From: G963674665 sp964609625
Lineage (GTDB): Bacteria > Desulfobacterota > Desulfovibrionia > Desulfovibrionales > Desulfovibrionaceae
DNA length: 64,000 nt
Direction: 5' to 3'
NCBI GenBank assembly: GCA_964609625.1
Contig: CAZSRS010000003.1
Coordinates: 62,001-126,000, forward strand
Part shown: piece after piece, positions 29,814 to 38,330 of the stretch
How the letters are laid out: the number at the start of each line of letters is the position of its first letter
Position numbering within the stretch: position 1 is the stretch's first letter
The notes under the pieces: generated by a model
The model's input: the letters and a program-made list of their open reading frames with translations, nothing else
Told to the model about the DNA's origin: nothing
Database searches by the model: none
Translations under genes and position numbers: made by a program

Positions 29814-31394
29814 ATGACGAGCGGGACTTCCACACAGAGCGACATGTTGGACCAATTCACAAAAGACCTTTTCGCCACGCTCGAGGGCGGCGACACCACC
29901 CTGCGCCGGCCCGAGGCCGAGGCCTTGCTACCCCTGGTCAAAAGGGCCGAGCGAAACGACCGCACCCGCCCCATCGTGGAGTTGTTCCAGACCCTGCTCG
30001 CGGCACGCATCGACAAGGGGCTCTCCCCCGAGGCACTGGGCGTGGATCGCGAACGCCTTATCGCCCTGGCCCTCAAGCACCGCTCCATCGACGAGCACGG
30101 GGTGACCATCGGCGGACGCGTGGGGCGCGCCCTGGGCATCGTGGCCCAGGCCAACGCGCGCGTGCGCGACTACCTGGAGCGCAAGGACAGCGAGGCCCCC
30201 AGCGGCATCGAACTCTGGGAGCGCATCCTGGAGAACCAGGCCCGCATCAAAAAGACCCTGAACCTGACGGACGAGGACTGGAACCGCTTCGGCGCCCAGA
30301 TCGCCAATGCAATCAACGACGTGGAGACCCTGGCCAGATGCATCGACCTGCCGGCCGACGCCATCCGCGATGTCACCCGCGTCACCGCCTCCTACCGCAT
30401 GCGCCTCACCCCTTATTATGCCAGCCTGATCATGCCCGGCCGCCCCGGTGACCCCGTACTCCTGCAATCAGTGCCCACCGCCGAGATGGTGGACACCGTG
30501 GGAGTGGAGATCCCGCCCGTGGCCTCGGACCACTCTCCGGCCAGGCTCGTGGATCAGTTCTACCCCCGCGTGGTGACCATCAAGGCCACCAACATCTGCG
30601 CCATGTACTGCGTGCACTGCCTACGCATCGCCCACATCGGCAAGATGGACCGCAACTTCGGCTGGGACGCCTACGAGGAAGCCCTGGAGTACATCCGCGA
30701 GAACGAAGAGATCCGCGACGTGCTCATCACCGGGGGCGACGCCTTCATGCTGCCCAACGCCATGCTGCAAAAGCTGCTGCGCGCCCTGGACGGGATCGAC
30801 CACGTGCGCATGAAGCGCCTGGGCACCCGCGTGCCCGTGACCACGCCGCAACGCTTGGACCAGGAGCTGTTGGACATCCTGGCCGAGAGCAACGACAAGG
30901 GACCGGTGCGCGTGGTCACCCAGATCAACACGGCCCAGGAGATCACCCCTGTCTCCAAGGACGCCTTCAAACGCATCTCCGGCAGCGTGAGCGCCGTGCT
31001 GAACCAGGCCGTGCTGTTGCGGGGCATCAACGACAGCTCCCACAAGATGTGGAAACTCTGCGAGACCATCCAGGAGGCTTACGTCCGCCCCTACTATGTT
31101 TTCAATTGCAGCTACCGCAACCCGCAGTACTTTCACATGCGCGTTCCCGTAGAAAAGGGGCGCGACATCGTGGAGGCCATGTACGGCAACATCTCGGGCG
31201 ACGCCATTCCGCGTTACATCGCAGCGGCCGGGGGCAAGATCCCCCTGCACCGCGACAACCTGGTGCGCGGCGACCACGGCGACCTGATCCTGCGCAAGCC
31301 TTGGAGCGGCGAGGAGACCAGATACCCGGACGCAAACCCCGAAGCCTACGCCGACGACACCAGCTTTGCCTTCAACAAGTATGGGAAGGAGTAA
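29814..31394 (+). CDS. KamA-family radical SAM aminomutase homolog
   Basis: A 526-residue protein, longer than typical lysine 2,3-aminomutase (about 415-470) through an N-terminal helical extension. The radical SAM cluster motif is CAMYCVHC (about 262-269), in the place of CTMYCRHC in KamA. The PLP-lysine region reads AAAGGKIPLHRD (about 467-478). The acidic residue of the RGIND segment, which binds substrate in KamA, is kept, but the Asp just before the PLP glycine loop appears lost. The reaction is probably an alpha-to-beta amino-group shift on something other than lysine. ATG 29814 follows CGGAGG. The gene overlaps the exporter start by 14 nt. No ablB acetyltransferase or EF-P gene is nearby. 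Confidence 0.75.
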   Translation: MTSGTSTQSDMLDQFTKDLFATLEGGDTTLRRPEAEALLPLVKRAERNDRTRPIVELFQTLLAARIDKGLSPEALGVDRERLIALALKHRSIDEHGVTIGGRVGRALGIVAQANARVRDYLERKDSEAPSGIELWERILENQARIKKTLNLTDEDWNRFGAQIANAINDVETLARCIDLPADAIRDVTRVTASYRMRLTPYYASLIMPGRPGDPVLLQSVPTAEMVDTVGVEIPPVASDHSPARLVDQFYPRVVTIKATNICAMYCVHCLRIAHIGKMDRNFGWDAYEEALEYIRENEEIRDVLITGGDAFMLPNAMLQKLLRALDGIDHVRMKRLGTRVPVTTPQRLDQELLDILAESNDKGPVRVVTQINTAQEITPVSKDAFKRISGSVSAVLNQAVLLRGINDSSHKMWKLCETIQEAYVRPYYVFNCSYRNPQYFHMRVPVEKGRDIVEAMYGNISGDAIPRYIAAAGGKIPLHRDNLVRGDHGDLILRKPWSGEETRYPDANPEAYADDTSFAFNKYGKE

Positions 31395-33825
31395 CACGGA
31401 ACCTCCAGGGAACGGACTCGGCCCCCCGACTTCCGAATCCACGCGCCGCCTCCCCTTGCACCGCCTCGCGCTCCTTCTTGGCTGGGGTGCCTTTCTCTGC
31501 GTCTGCCTGGTGGGACTGCTGCGCCTCGAGACGGGAGAGAACGCCGCGGTCATGCTCCCGGACCGCGGCCCCGCGGCCCGCGACTTCCAGCTTCTCCGGC
31601 AGGCACCCTTTGCCCAACGCGTGCTCATCAGCCTGGAAGACATCGCCGGCCTGGGCCCGGACCGGCTCACCCAAACGGCCCAGGTCCTGGCCCGGGAATT
31701 GATCGGCCTCGGCGAGCCCTTGATCGTCTCCGCCTTTGCCGGTCCCCCCAATATGCAGGGCAGCGGCCTGGAACTGTCCTGGCTGTTCCTCGAACGGCTG
31801 CCGCGCCTGATCACGGAGCAGGACCTGGCACTCCTGGAGCAACGATTGGCACCGGATGAACTCGGGCGGCGCCTGGGGCTCGCCAGGGAGCAGCTCCTCG
31901 GCCCCCAGGGCCTCGTGCTCCAGGACATCGTGCTGCACGATCCCCTGGACCTGCGCGCCCTGGGTCTGGGCAAGCTGCGGCAGGTCAACCTGCTCCCAAG
32001 CATGCGCCCGCACAACGGCGCGTTCCTGGCCAAGGACGGCAGACACGCCCTGGTGGTGGCGGCCACGGACATTCCCATGACCGACTTCCGTGCCGCCGCG
32101 GGGCTGCTCGCGGCCGTGAACCAGGCCGTCCAGGCGGCAACACCGCGGGGGATCGAGGCCGAGGTGCTCTGCGGCCACCGCTACACCCTGGCCAACGCCG
32201 AGGCCATCAAAAAAGACCTGGGGCTGATCCTGCCCCTCTCCATCCTCGGACTGGGCGGACTCTTCGCACTGGCCGTGCGCACTTGGCGCATCCTCTTTGT
32301 GCTCCTGGCGCCGGCCCTGGCCTTCCTCGGTGGGATGGCTGCCGTGTCCCTGTCGCCGTTCTTCCCCGTGGTCTCGGGGGTGACCCTGGGCTTCGGCGGC
32401 GTGCTCATGGGCATCAGCGTGGACTTCTCCCTGCATGTGTTCTTGGCCCTGCGGCGCACCCCCATGGAGCACCGTCCAAGGGTGCTGGCCGAGCTGACCC
32501 GCCCCCTGCTCTATTCCGCCGTCACCACTGCAGGCGCCTTCTGCCTGATGCTGCTCTCGGATCTGCCCGGCGTGCGTCAACTCAGCGTTTTCGCCCTGGC
32601 CGGTCTGGCCACGGCCCTGGCCACGGCCCTGTTCCTGCTCCCGCATCTGCCCCTCGGCACGGAACCCGCCGTCAAGAAAGCTCTGAGCAAGCCCCGCTAC
32701 CGGCAGCACAACGGCTTGGTGCTCGCCATCTGGCTCCTGGCTCTGCTGGTGCTGGGTTGGTTCAGCCGTGGCCTGGTCCTGCACGGCGATCCGCGGCAAC
32801 TGGCGCTCCAGCCCCAAGAATTGCTCCAGGCCGAGGAGTATTTCCGGCGAATCTGGGGGGACGTGCGCGGCCAGGCCATGGTCTTTGCCGCCGCCCCAAC
32901 CTTGGAGCAGGCACTGGTGCTCAACGACGCCGCCTACCTGACCATGGACGAGCATCTCCCGGAGGCGCAACGCGCGACACTGCTCTCCCTTGCGCCCCTG
33001 CTGCCGGCTCAGGCCAGACAGGACGCCAACCTCCACGCCTGGCAGGAGTTTTGGACCCCGCGCATCCCCGCATTGCGACGGCAACTCCAGGCCGAGGCTC
33101 AGGCACTGGACTTCGCGCCCGAGGCCTTCACCCCCTTTTTCGAGTACCTGGAGCGCACCACCGCCGGCGCCCTCGAGTACATGACCCCCAAAGACTTGGA
33201 CAAGGTCGGGCTTGGCCCCTTGCTGGACTTTTTCACGCCGGAGGCGCACGCTCCCGGCCAGGAACGCCTGCTCCTGAGCCTGGCCGACGACACCCCGGAA
33301 CTGCGGCAGCTCTTTGTCATGGACTCGGAAAACGGCGAACCGCGCCTGGTCTCGCAAATGCGTTTCCGTGAGGAATTGGGGCAGGCACTGGAGCGCGACT
33401 TCAGCCGCTTCATGCTCCTGGCCGGGGGTGTGGTACTGCTGCTGGTGCTGGCGCTCTTCCGCTCCCCCGTGCGAAGCGCCGCGGCCCTGGCGCCAGTGCT
33501 CACAGCCCTGGCCACGCTGGGAAGCGGCATGACCCTGGCCTTCGGCGGGCTGAACATCTACAGTGTGGTGGCGGCGGTGCTCGTCATCGGCCTAGCCGTG
33601 GACTATGGCATCTTCATGGCCTGGCGTCCTTTGCATTCCATGGACCACGGCGTGGAGCGCGCCGTGACGCTCTCGGCCCTGAGCACCTTGCTGGGCTTTG
33701 GTGTACTGGCCCTGGCCACACACCCGGCCCTGCACACCATGGGCCTGGCCGTGCTCCTGGGTCTGGCCGGTGCACTGCCCGCGGCACTCCTGGTGACACC
33801 GACGGTACGACGAGGATTGCAATGA
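31381..33825 (+). CDS. MMPL/RND-superfamily exporter
   Basis: An 814-residue membrane protein with the duplicated RND layout: one N-terminal helix (LALLLGWGAFLCVCLVGLL), a periplasmic domain (about 45-260), a five-helix block (about 265-430), a second periplasmic domain (about 460-670) and a final helix block (about 675-810). ISVDFSLHVFLA and GLAVDYGIFMAW carry the conserved Asp residues of MMPL transporters. In aryl-polyene clusters such a transporter moves the lipid product across the inner membrane. ATG 31381 is inside the KamA homolog's end, implying cotranscription. It overlaps or abuts the lipoprotein gene. Confidence 0.85.
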   Translation: MGRSNTEPPGNGLGPPTSESTRRLPLHRLALLLGWGAFLCVCLVGLLRLETGENAAVMLPDRGPAARDFQLLRQAPFAQRVLISLEDIAGLGPDRLTQTAQVLARELIGLGEPLIVSAFAGPPNMQGSGLELSWLFLERLPRLITEQDLALLEQRLAPDELGRRLGLAREQLLGPQGLVLQDIVLHDPLDLRALGLGKLRQVNLLPSMRPHNGAFLAKDGRHALVVAATDIPMTDFRAAAGLLAAVNQAVQAATPRGIEAEVLCGHRYTLANAEAIKKDLGLILPLSILGLGGLFALAVRTWRILFVLLAPALAFLGGMAAVSLSPFFPVVSGVTLGFGGVLMGISVDFSLHVFLALRRTPMEHRPRVLAELTRPLLYSAVTTAGAFCLMLLSDLPGVRQLSVFALAGLATALATALFLLPHLPLGTEPAVKKALSKPRYRQHNGLVLAIWLLALLVLGWFSRGLVLHGDPRQLALQPQELLQAEEYFRRIWGDVRGQAMVFAAAPTLEQALVLNDAAYLTMDEHLPEAQRATLLSLAPLLPAQARQDANLHAWQEFWTPRIPALRRQLQAEAQALDFAPEAFTPFFEYLERTTAGALEYMTPKDLDKVGLGPLLDFFTPEAHAPGQERLLLSLADDTPELRQLFVMDSENGEPRLVSQMRFREELGQALERDFSRFMLLAGGVVLLLVLALFRSPVRSAAALAPVLTALATLGSGMTLAFGGLNIYSVVAAVLVIGLAVDYGIFMAWRPLHSMDHGVERAVTLSALSTLLGFGVLALATHPALHTMGLAVLLGLAGALPAALLVTPTVRRGLQ

Positions 33826-33989
33826 TCGTGCGCACCATGTTCCACGACAGTCCTGCCCATTCGGCCCGATGGGCTTGGGTTTGTTCGGAACGCCTCTTCA
33901 GGGCTTTGTTGTCCTTGGGCGGCTATCCACGCCCATGTCGGCAACCAGCCGGAGCGGCCCGTCATACCAGGATCCCTTCTTCACAGGCG

Positions 33990-34766
33990 ATGGAAACTTG
34001 GTATCATTCACCCTCCATTCCAAGATATTATGAAAAGAAGGCCCGGGGGAATAACGTATTTCACACGGCTTTTCCTCCGGCAATCCTTGTCTGCTTCCTT
34101 TCCATCCTTGTTTTTATTTCCGGTTGTGTTGCCGGGAAGGGACGCACGGTCTGGGTTCCAGCTCCAAACGTGGACCTGGGGGCCTTGCTGGACAATGACT
34201 GGCTCGGTCAGGCCGGGGAGCGTGTCTGGCAGTTGCAGGCGCGTGTCACCCTGGGGGCGCGCAAAGTCCTGCTCGACGGCATGTTGCGCCGTGTTCCAGA
34301 AGAAGGGGCGTTCCGGCTGGTGTTGCTGGCGCCCATGGGTCTGACCCTGCTGGACCTGGAACTAGCGGCAACAGGCATGCGGGTGCACGAAATGGCCAAG
34401 GATCTGCAAAAGGCACCGCAGATGCCACGGCATGTGGCACGCACCCTGGAACGGGTGTTCCTGCCCCCGCCGGTTGGAGCAAGTGTCACTGTGTTTGCGG
34501 ACGAGGATTCCCCGAACAGGCGGCTGATGCTGGAGCAGGTCACCACGGACGGCTCGCGGGTGTTGCGCGTCTATCAATATGGGGACAAGGCCGGCGAACC
34601 GCCCAGACTCGTGCGACTGGAGGCCCCAAAGGCCGGCTGGACTGCAATCCACGACGACTACGATGGCGCTGAAGCCGCCGGTCCCAGGCGCGTTGAGTAC
34701 CGCGACTCCGCCGGAGGCTACGCCGTGGAGGTGTTGCTGTTTCCGGCACTGGAAGATACACGCTGA
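33990..34766 (+). CDS. DUF3261-type outer-membrane lipoprotein
   Basis: A 258-residue lipoprotein from ATG 33990. The lipobox is FISGC, with the lipidated Cys near residue 46 after a hydrophobic stretch (AILVCFLSILVFIS). The mature part has the pattern LGARKVLLDGMLRRV and LLAPMGLTLLDLEL, which fits DUF3261, a family found in aryl-polyene gene clusters and probably related to LolA/LolB carriers. It would help move the lipid product to the outer membrane. The frame is open to ATG 33822, which overlaps the exporter stop, but that start puts about 100 residues before the lipobox Cys. Confidence 0.65.
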   Translation: METWYHSPSIPRYYEKKARGNNVFHTAFPPAILVCFLSILVFISGCVAGKGRTVWVPAPNVDLGALLDNDWLGQAGERVWQLQARVTLGARKVLLDGMLRRVPEEGAFRLVLLAPMGLTLLDLELAATGMRVHEMAKDLQKAPQMPRHVARTLERVFLPPPVGASVTVFADEDSPNRRLMLEQVTTDGSRVLRVYQYGDKAGEPPRLVRLEAPKAGWTAIHDDYDGAEAAGPRRVEYRDSAGGYAVEVLLFPALEDTR

Positions 34767-34777
34767 GGCTCGCTCCC

Positions 34778-35209
34778 ATGCATTCTTCGGCATTTGAACA
34801 TCATGGCCCGATCATGCCCATGCTCGTTACATATGACCATCTCACCCCTTTGGAGCGCGAACTGCTCACCATGGCGCAGGGACCGGTGCAGGAGTTGGAC
34901 GGCGTCCTGCGACAGGATTTCGTGCTGCCACCGGAGTGCCTGTGCTTTGCCGGGCACTTTCCGCAACGCCCCCTGCTGCCTGCCTTTGTGCAGATCATGC
35001 TGGGGCGGTTGGTGGTCGCCCAAGGAGGCGCCGCCGCTGCATTCAAGGCGGTGGAACGCGCCAAGTTCACGGCACCCGCGGGCCCTGGACCGCTCACCGT
35101 CACCTGCTCCCCAGGAAAACAGGGACTGCGCGTGAGCCTGGAAACGCCCCAGGGACTGACTTCAACCTTCTTTCTCGTGCCCGGGGCAACCGGGCAGGAT
35201 CCGCCATGA
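34778..35209 (+). CDS. Hotdog-fold 3-hydroxyacyl-ACP dehydratase-like protein
   Basis: A 143-residue FabA/FabZ-like protein (the ApeI type of aryl-polyene clusters). The catalytic-loop signature FAGHFPQRPLLPAFVQ has the active His and matches the FxGHFPxxPxxPG pattern, with the final Gly replaced by Ala. AVERAKFTAPAGPG forms the second conserved strand pair. It would dehydrate a 3-hydroxyacyl thioester to an enoyl group. ATG 34778 or ATG 34814 may be the start. The stop overlaps the thioesterase start (ATGA). Confidence 0.75.
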   Translation: MHSSAFEHHGPIMPMLVTYDHLTPLERELLTMAQGPVQELDGVLRQDFVLPPECLCFAGHFPQRPLLPAFVQIMLGRLVVAQGGAAAAFKAVERAKFTAPAGPGPLTVTCSPGKQGLRVSLETPQGLTSTFFLVPGATGQDPP

Positions 35210-35673
35210 TCAAGCCCTATTTCCGGGCGGAGCCTGACGCGCCGCCGCCGTTGCGCAGTACCGTGCATCGCCGCGTGCGCTTCGAGGAGGTGGACGCCCT
35301 GGGCATCGTCTGGCACGGCCGCTACGCCAGTTATATCGAGGACGGCCGCGTGGCCGTGTGCGATGCCTGCGGCATCGGCTACCTCACGCTGTACGAGCAG
35401 GGCATCCTCACGCCCATCAAGGCCATGCACATCGACTACCAACACCCCTTGCGCTTTGGGCAGAACTTTACCATCGAAGGAATCCTGCACTACACCGAGG
35501 CCGCGCGCATCAACTACGAAGGCATCGTCCGGGACGAAAGCGGCCGCGTCTGCGCCACGGGCTACACCATCCAGCTCATGCTGGACGCGGAATTCACCCT
35601 GCAACTCACCCACCCGCCGTTTTACCGGGATTTCCTCGACCGTTGGCGCGCGGGGAATATTGGGGAGCCCTAG
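35206..35673 (+). CDS. 4-hydroxybenzoyl-CoA-type acyl thioesterase
   Basis: A 155-residue hotdog thioesterase. The N-terminal signature VRFEEVDALGIVWHGRYASYIEDGR matches the 4HBT pattern, with Asp as the usual catalytic residue. A YQHPLRFGQ strand follows. It hydrolyses acyl-CoA or acyl-ACP and may release or proofread chains made by the neighbouring synthases. ATG 35206 overlaps the preceding stop, and the ketosynthase gene starts one base after its end, so this is a tightly coupled operon. Confidence 0.85.
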   Translation: MIKPYFRAEPDAPPPLRSTVHRRVRFEEVDALGIVWHGRYASYIEDGRVAVCDACGIGYLTLYEQGILTPIKAMHIDYQHPLRFGQNFTIEGILHYTEAARINYEGIVRDESGRVCATGYTIQLMLDAEFTLQLTHPPFYRDFLDRWRAGNIGEP

Positions 35674-35674
35674 C

Positions 35675-36817
35675 ATGCGCCGCGTCTGCATCACCCACGC
35701 CCAGGCCGTGACGCCCCTGGCTCTTTCCCTGGAGGCGACCTGGCAGGCCCTGCTGGCCGGCGACTCGGCCATCCGCGAGGTGCGGCGTTTCCCTACCCAA
35801 TCCCACGCCAGCCGGTATGCGGCCCACGTACCCGGCCTGCGCGCCACGGCCGGGGAGTCGCTGCTGCATGCCCTGCTCGCGCCCCTGCTGGATTGCGTGG
35901 CTCACTGGCCCGTGCGCTCCTCCAAACATGGGAGCGCACGGCTGTTTTTTGCCAGCACCAAGGCCGGCATCGACATGCTCGAAACAGGGGCTGTCCGACA
36001 TCAGGATTTGCTGCCCCAAGCCTTCACGGATTCCATGGAACGCATACTGGGCCTGGAGCCCGGGGGGGCAGAATGCGTGAGCGCGGCCTGCGCCTCCGGG
36101 GGAGTGGCTATCATGCGGGGGGCGCAGTCCATCGCCCTGGGGCACTGCCACGGCGCCCTGGTGGTCTGCGCCGACATCTCCTCGCCCTTCACCTTTGCCG
36201 GTTTCTCGGCACTTGGTGCGCTTTCGCCCGCCCCCTGCCGCCCCTTTGACAAAGACCGCGACGGCCTGACCTTGGGTGAGGGCGCGGCCGCGCTGCTGCT
36301 CATGTCCGAGGAGAATGCACGAGACCAGGAACTGCGCCCCCTGGCGCTGCTCACGGGCTGGGGTCTGGCCTCGGACGCCCGGCACATCACGGCGCCGGCC
36401 AGGGACGCCAGGGGATTGATCCAGGCCATGCGCCAGGCCTTGCAGCGTGCCGACCTCGATCCTGAAGACGTGGCCGGGGTCTGCGCCCACGGCACCGGCA
36501 CGGTATACAACGACGCCATGGAACTCACCGCCCTGCACGCGGTGTTCCCGACTCCTCCCCCCGTGTTCTCGGCCAAGGGCAGCCTGGGGCATTCCATGGC
36601 GGCCTGCGGCGGCATCGAGGCCGGGCTCTGCTACCTGGCCCTGCGTGACACGATCCTCCCCCCCACGGTTGGCTGCGCCGCCCCCGAAGAGCGCGCTCAG
36701 GGATTGGTGCTGGAGCGGTCGCGGACAATCGGCCCCGGCGCCTTGCTCAGCTGCAATTCCGGCTTTGGAGGCAGCAACGTGGTGCTGCTTCTGGAGCAAT
36801 GCCACGGAGCGTGGTGA
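35675..36817 (+). CDS. Beta-ketoacyl-ACP synthase (FabF-like), first copy
   Basis: A 380-residue ketosynthase. The Cys-His-His triad is complete: ECVSAACASGGV (Cys near 140), VCAHGTGTVYND and KGSLGHSMAACGG. DKDRDGLTLGEGAA and the C-terminal NSGFGGSNVVL are also family marks. It condenses malonyl-ACP with a growing acyl chain. It is somewhat short at the N-terminus compared with FabF (about 410). It ends the first half of the lipid cluster; a second ketosynthase lies at 49944-51140. ATG 35675 follows GGGGAG. Confidence 0.88.
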   Translation: MRRVCITHAQAVTPLALSLEATWQALLAGDSAIREVRRFPTQSHASRYAAHVPGLRATAGESLLHALLAPLLDCVAHWPVRSSKHGSARLFFASTKAGIDMLETGAVRHQDLLPQAFTDSMERILGLEPGGAECVSAACASGGVAIMRGAQSIALGHCHGALVVCADISSPFTFAGFSALGALSPAPCRPFDKDRDGLTLGEGAAALLLMSEENARDQELRPLALLTGWGLASDARHITAPARDARGLIQAMRQALQRADLDPEDVAGVCAHGTGTVYNDAMELTALHAVFPTPPPVFSAKGSLGHSMAACGGIEAGLCYLALRDTILPPTVGCAAPEERAQGLVLERSRTIGPGALLSCNSGFGGSNVVLLLEQCHGAW

Positions 36818-37074
36818 TCGCCCGTCCAGCCTGCCTTCTGTCCGCTGTTTCCGTAAAAAAACCGCCATTACCAGGCCTGTCTGCATCCGATGCAGCCGTA
36901 CGCCATGGTCCACGCCGCAAGGAGGCTCAGCTCCGCGACATGCGCTTGTCACAAGCAAATCACATGATCGCAACCATCGCGCAACGCTCCTTATCCATAA
37001 GGATACTCATTCCACTCTCCACACGGGGCGGCAACGCCCGGAACCTCTTTTCATGATCCCAAGGAGCAGCCAAC

Positions 37075-38247
37075 ATGAGCAATGTCAAGCGTGGCACCAC
37101 TTCCGGAAAGGGCAACCTGACCCGCCGTGACTTTCTCCGTCAGAGCGCGGCCGGGGCCGCTGTTTTCGCCACGGCCGGCGTCGGTCCCTGGTTCGTGCGC
37201 AACGCCCTGAGTTCCTCGGGCACCCTGGTGCTCTATTCCTGGTCCGACTACATCTACCAGGACATGATCGACGACTTCGAGAAGAAGACCGGCATCAAGG
37301 TCAAGCTCGTGACATACGGCACCAACGACGAAGTGCTGAACAAGCTGCGTACCTCCCAGGCCAAGGGCTTCGACATCGTCATGCCTTCCGTGACCTACGG
37401 GGAGCAGTACTACAAGCATGAAGGCCTGCTCATGCCCCTGGACGAAAGCAAGATCAATGTGGCCGGTTGCAAGGCCGACATGTGGGCCGCCTCCGAGAAC
37501 CTCGGCGGCACCCACCGCCGCAAGCGCTACCTCATCCCCTTCAACTGGGGCACCGAGGCCGTGACCTTTGATAGCGACGCGGTCACGATTCCCTATGGCG
37601 AGCTGTCCTACGGCTCCATCTGGCAGCCGGAGTTCGGGGGTAAGGTCACGGTCCGCGCCCACTCCAATCTTCTGGGCATCGGCCTCTACCTGGACGCCAT
37701 CGGCAAGGTGCCTTCCAACCGCATGCTCGACACCTACGAGACTCCGGAAAAGATGCGGGCGGTGTACGAGGAGTGCACCAAATTCGCCATCGAGCATAAA
37801 AAACAGCTCAAAGCCTTCTGGTCCAACGCCCAGGAGACCACCAACGCCTACATGCAGAACGGCTGTGTCATCGGCCAGACCTGGGACGGACCGGCCGGCC
37901 GCCTGTACAAGGAAACCAACGGCCGCATCCGCTACATGGCCCCCAAGGAAGGCGCCCTGACCTGGATGGACAGCATGGGTATTCCCGGCGGCGCAGAGAA
38001 CGTCGAGCAGGCCTACGCCTTCATCAATTGGTACTACACCCCGGAGGCCGGCGCCATGCATGCCAACAACTCCGGCTACAACTCCTGCTCCGAGGGCGCC
38101 GAGGCCCTGCTCGAGGAGACCAATGTCAAGTTCTTCAAGGAAGCCTATCCCGGCGGCACGGCCAAGGACCTCTGGTGGTACCCGGTGGAGCCGACCTGGT
38201 TCGTGTCCATCCGCAACGAGTTCCGGGACAAATATCTGGCCGCGTAA
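37075..38247 (+). CDS. potD: Polyamine-type ABC transporter substrate-binding protein (Tat-exported)
   Basis: A 390-residue periplasmic binding protein of the spermidine/putrescine class. A twin-arginine signal (LTRRDFLRQSAAGAAVFATAGVG) precedes TLVLYSWSDYIYQDMIDDFEKKTG, the typical PotD start. QTWDGPAGR and LTWMDSMGIPGGA supply aromatic and acidic residues like those that hold polyamines in PotD. Export by Tat and not Sec is unusual for PotD. The ribosome site AAGGAG lies upstream of ATG 37075. A hairpin follows the gene. Other cationic ligands are possible. Confidence 0.85.
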   Translation: MSNVKRGTTSGKGNLTRRDFLRQSAAGAAVFATAGVGPWFVRNALSSSGTLVLYSWSDYIYQDMIDDFEKKTGIKVKLVTYGTNDEVLNKLRTSQAKGFDIVMPSVTYGEQYYKHEGLLMPLDESKINVAGCKADMWAASENLGGTHRRKRYLIPFNWGTEAVTFDSDAVTIPYGELSYGSIWQPEFGGKVTVRAHSNLLGIGLYLDAIGKVPSNRMLDTYETPEKMRAVYEECTKFAIEHKKQLKAFWSNAQETTNAYMQNGCVIGQTWDGPAGRLYKETNGRIRYMAPKEGALTWMDSMGIPGGAENVEQAYAFINWYYTPEAGAMHANNSGYNSCSEGAEALLEETNVKFFKEAYPGGTAKDLWWYPVEPTWFVSIRNEFRDKYLAA

Positions 38248-38281
38248 TCTCCGGCAAGCGCACCCCGGAAACGTGAACCAT

Positions 38282-38311
38282 CTCCGGCGGGGTCATCCGG
38301 TCCCGCCGGAG
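38282..38311 (+). promoter_or_regulatory. Perfect hairpin between potD and potA
   Basis: CTCCGGCGGG (38282-38291) pairs with CCCGCCGGAG (38302-38311) over 10 bp around a 10-nt loop. No T-tract follows. It probably protects the potD message 3' end or weakens readthrough, giving more binding protein than ATPase and permease. Confidence 0.6.
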
Positions 38312-38330
38312 CGGCTGTGAGGGTAGTCTC

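Noticed and set aside
29814..31394. KamA homolog as AblA (beta-lysine osmolyte) or EpmB (EF-P modification)
   Set aside because: No ablB acetyltransferase, epmA or efp gene is near, and the substrate-binding residues differ.
31372..33357. Long minus-strand open frame (661 codons) opposite the exporter
   Set aside because: Its composition mirrors the sense RND gene and it has no recognisable motif.
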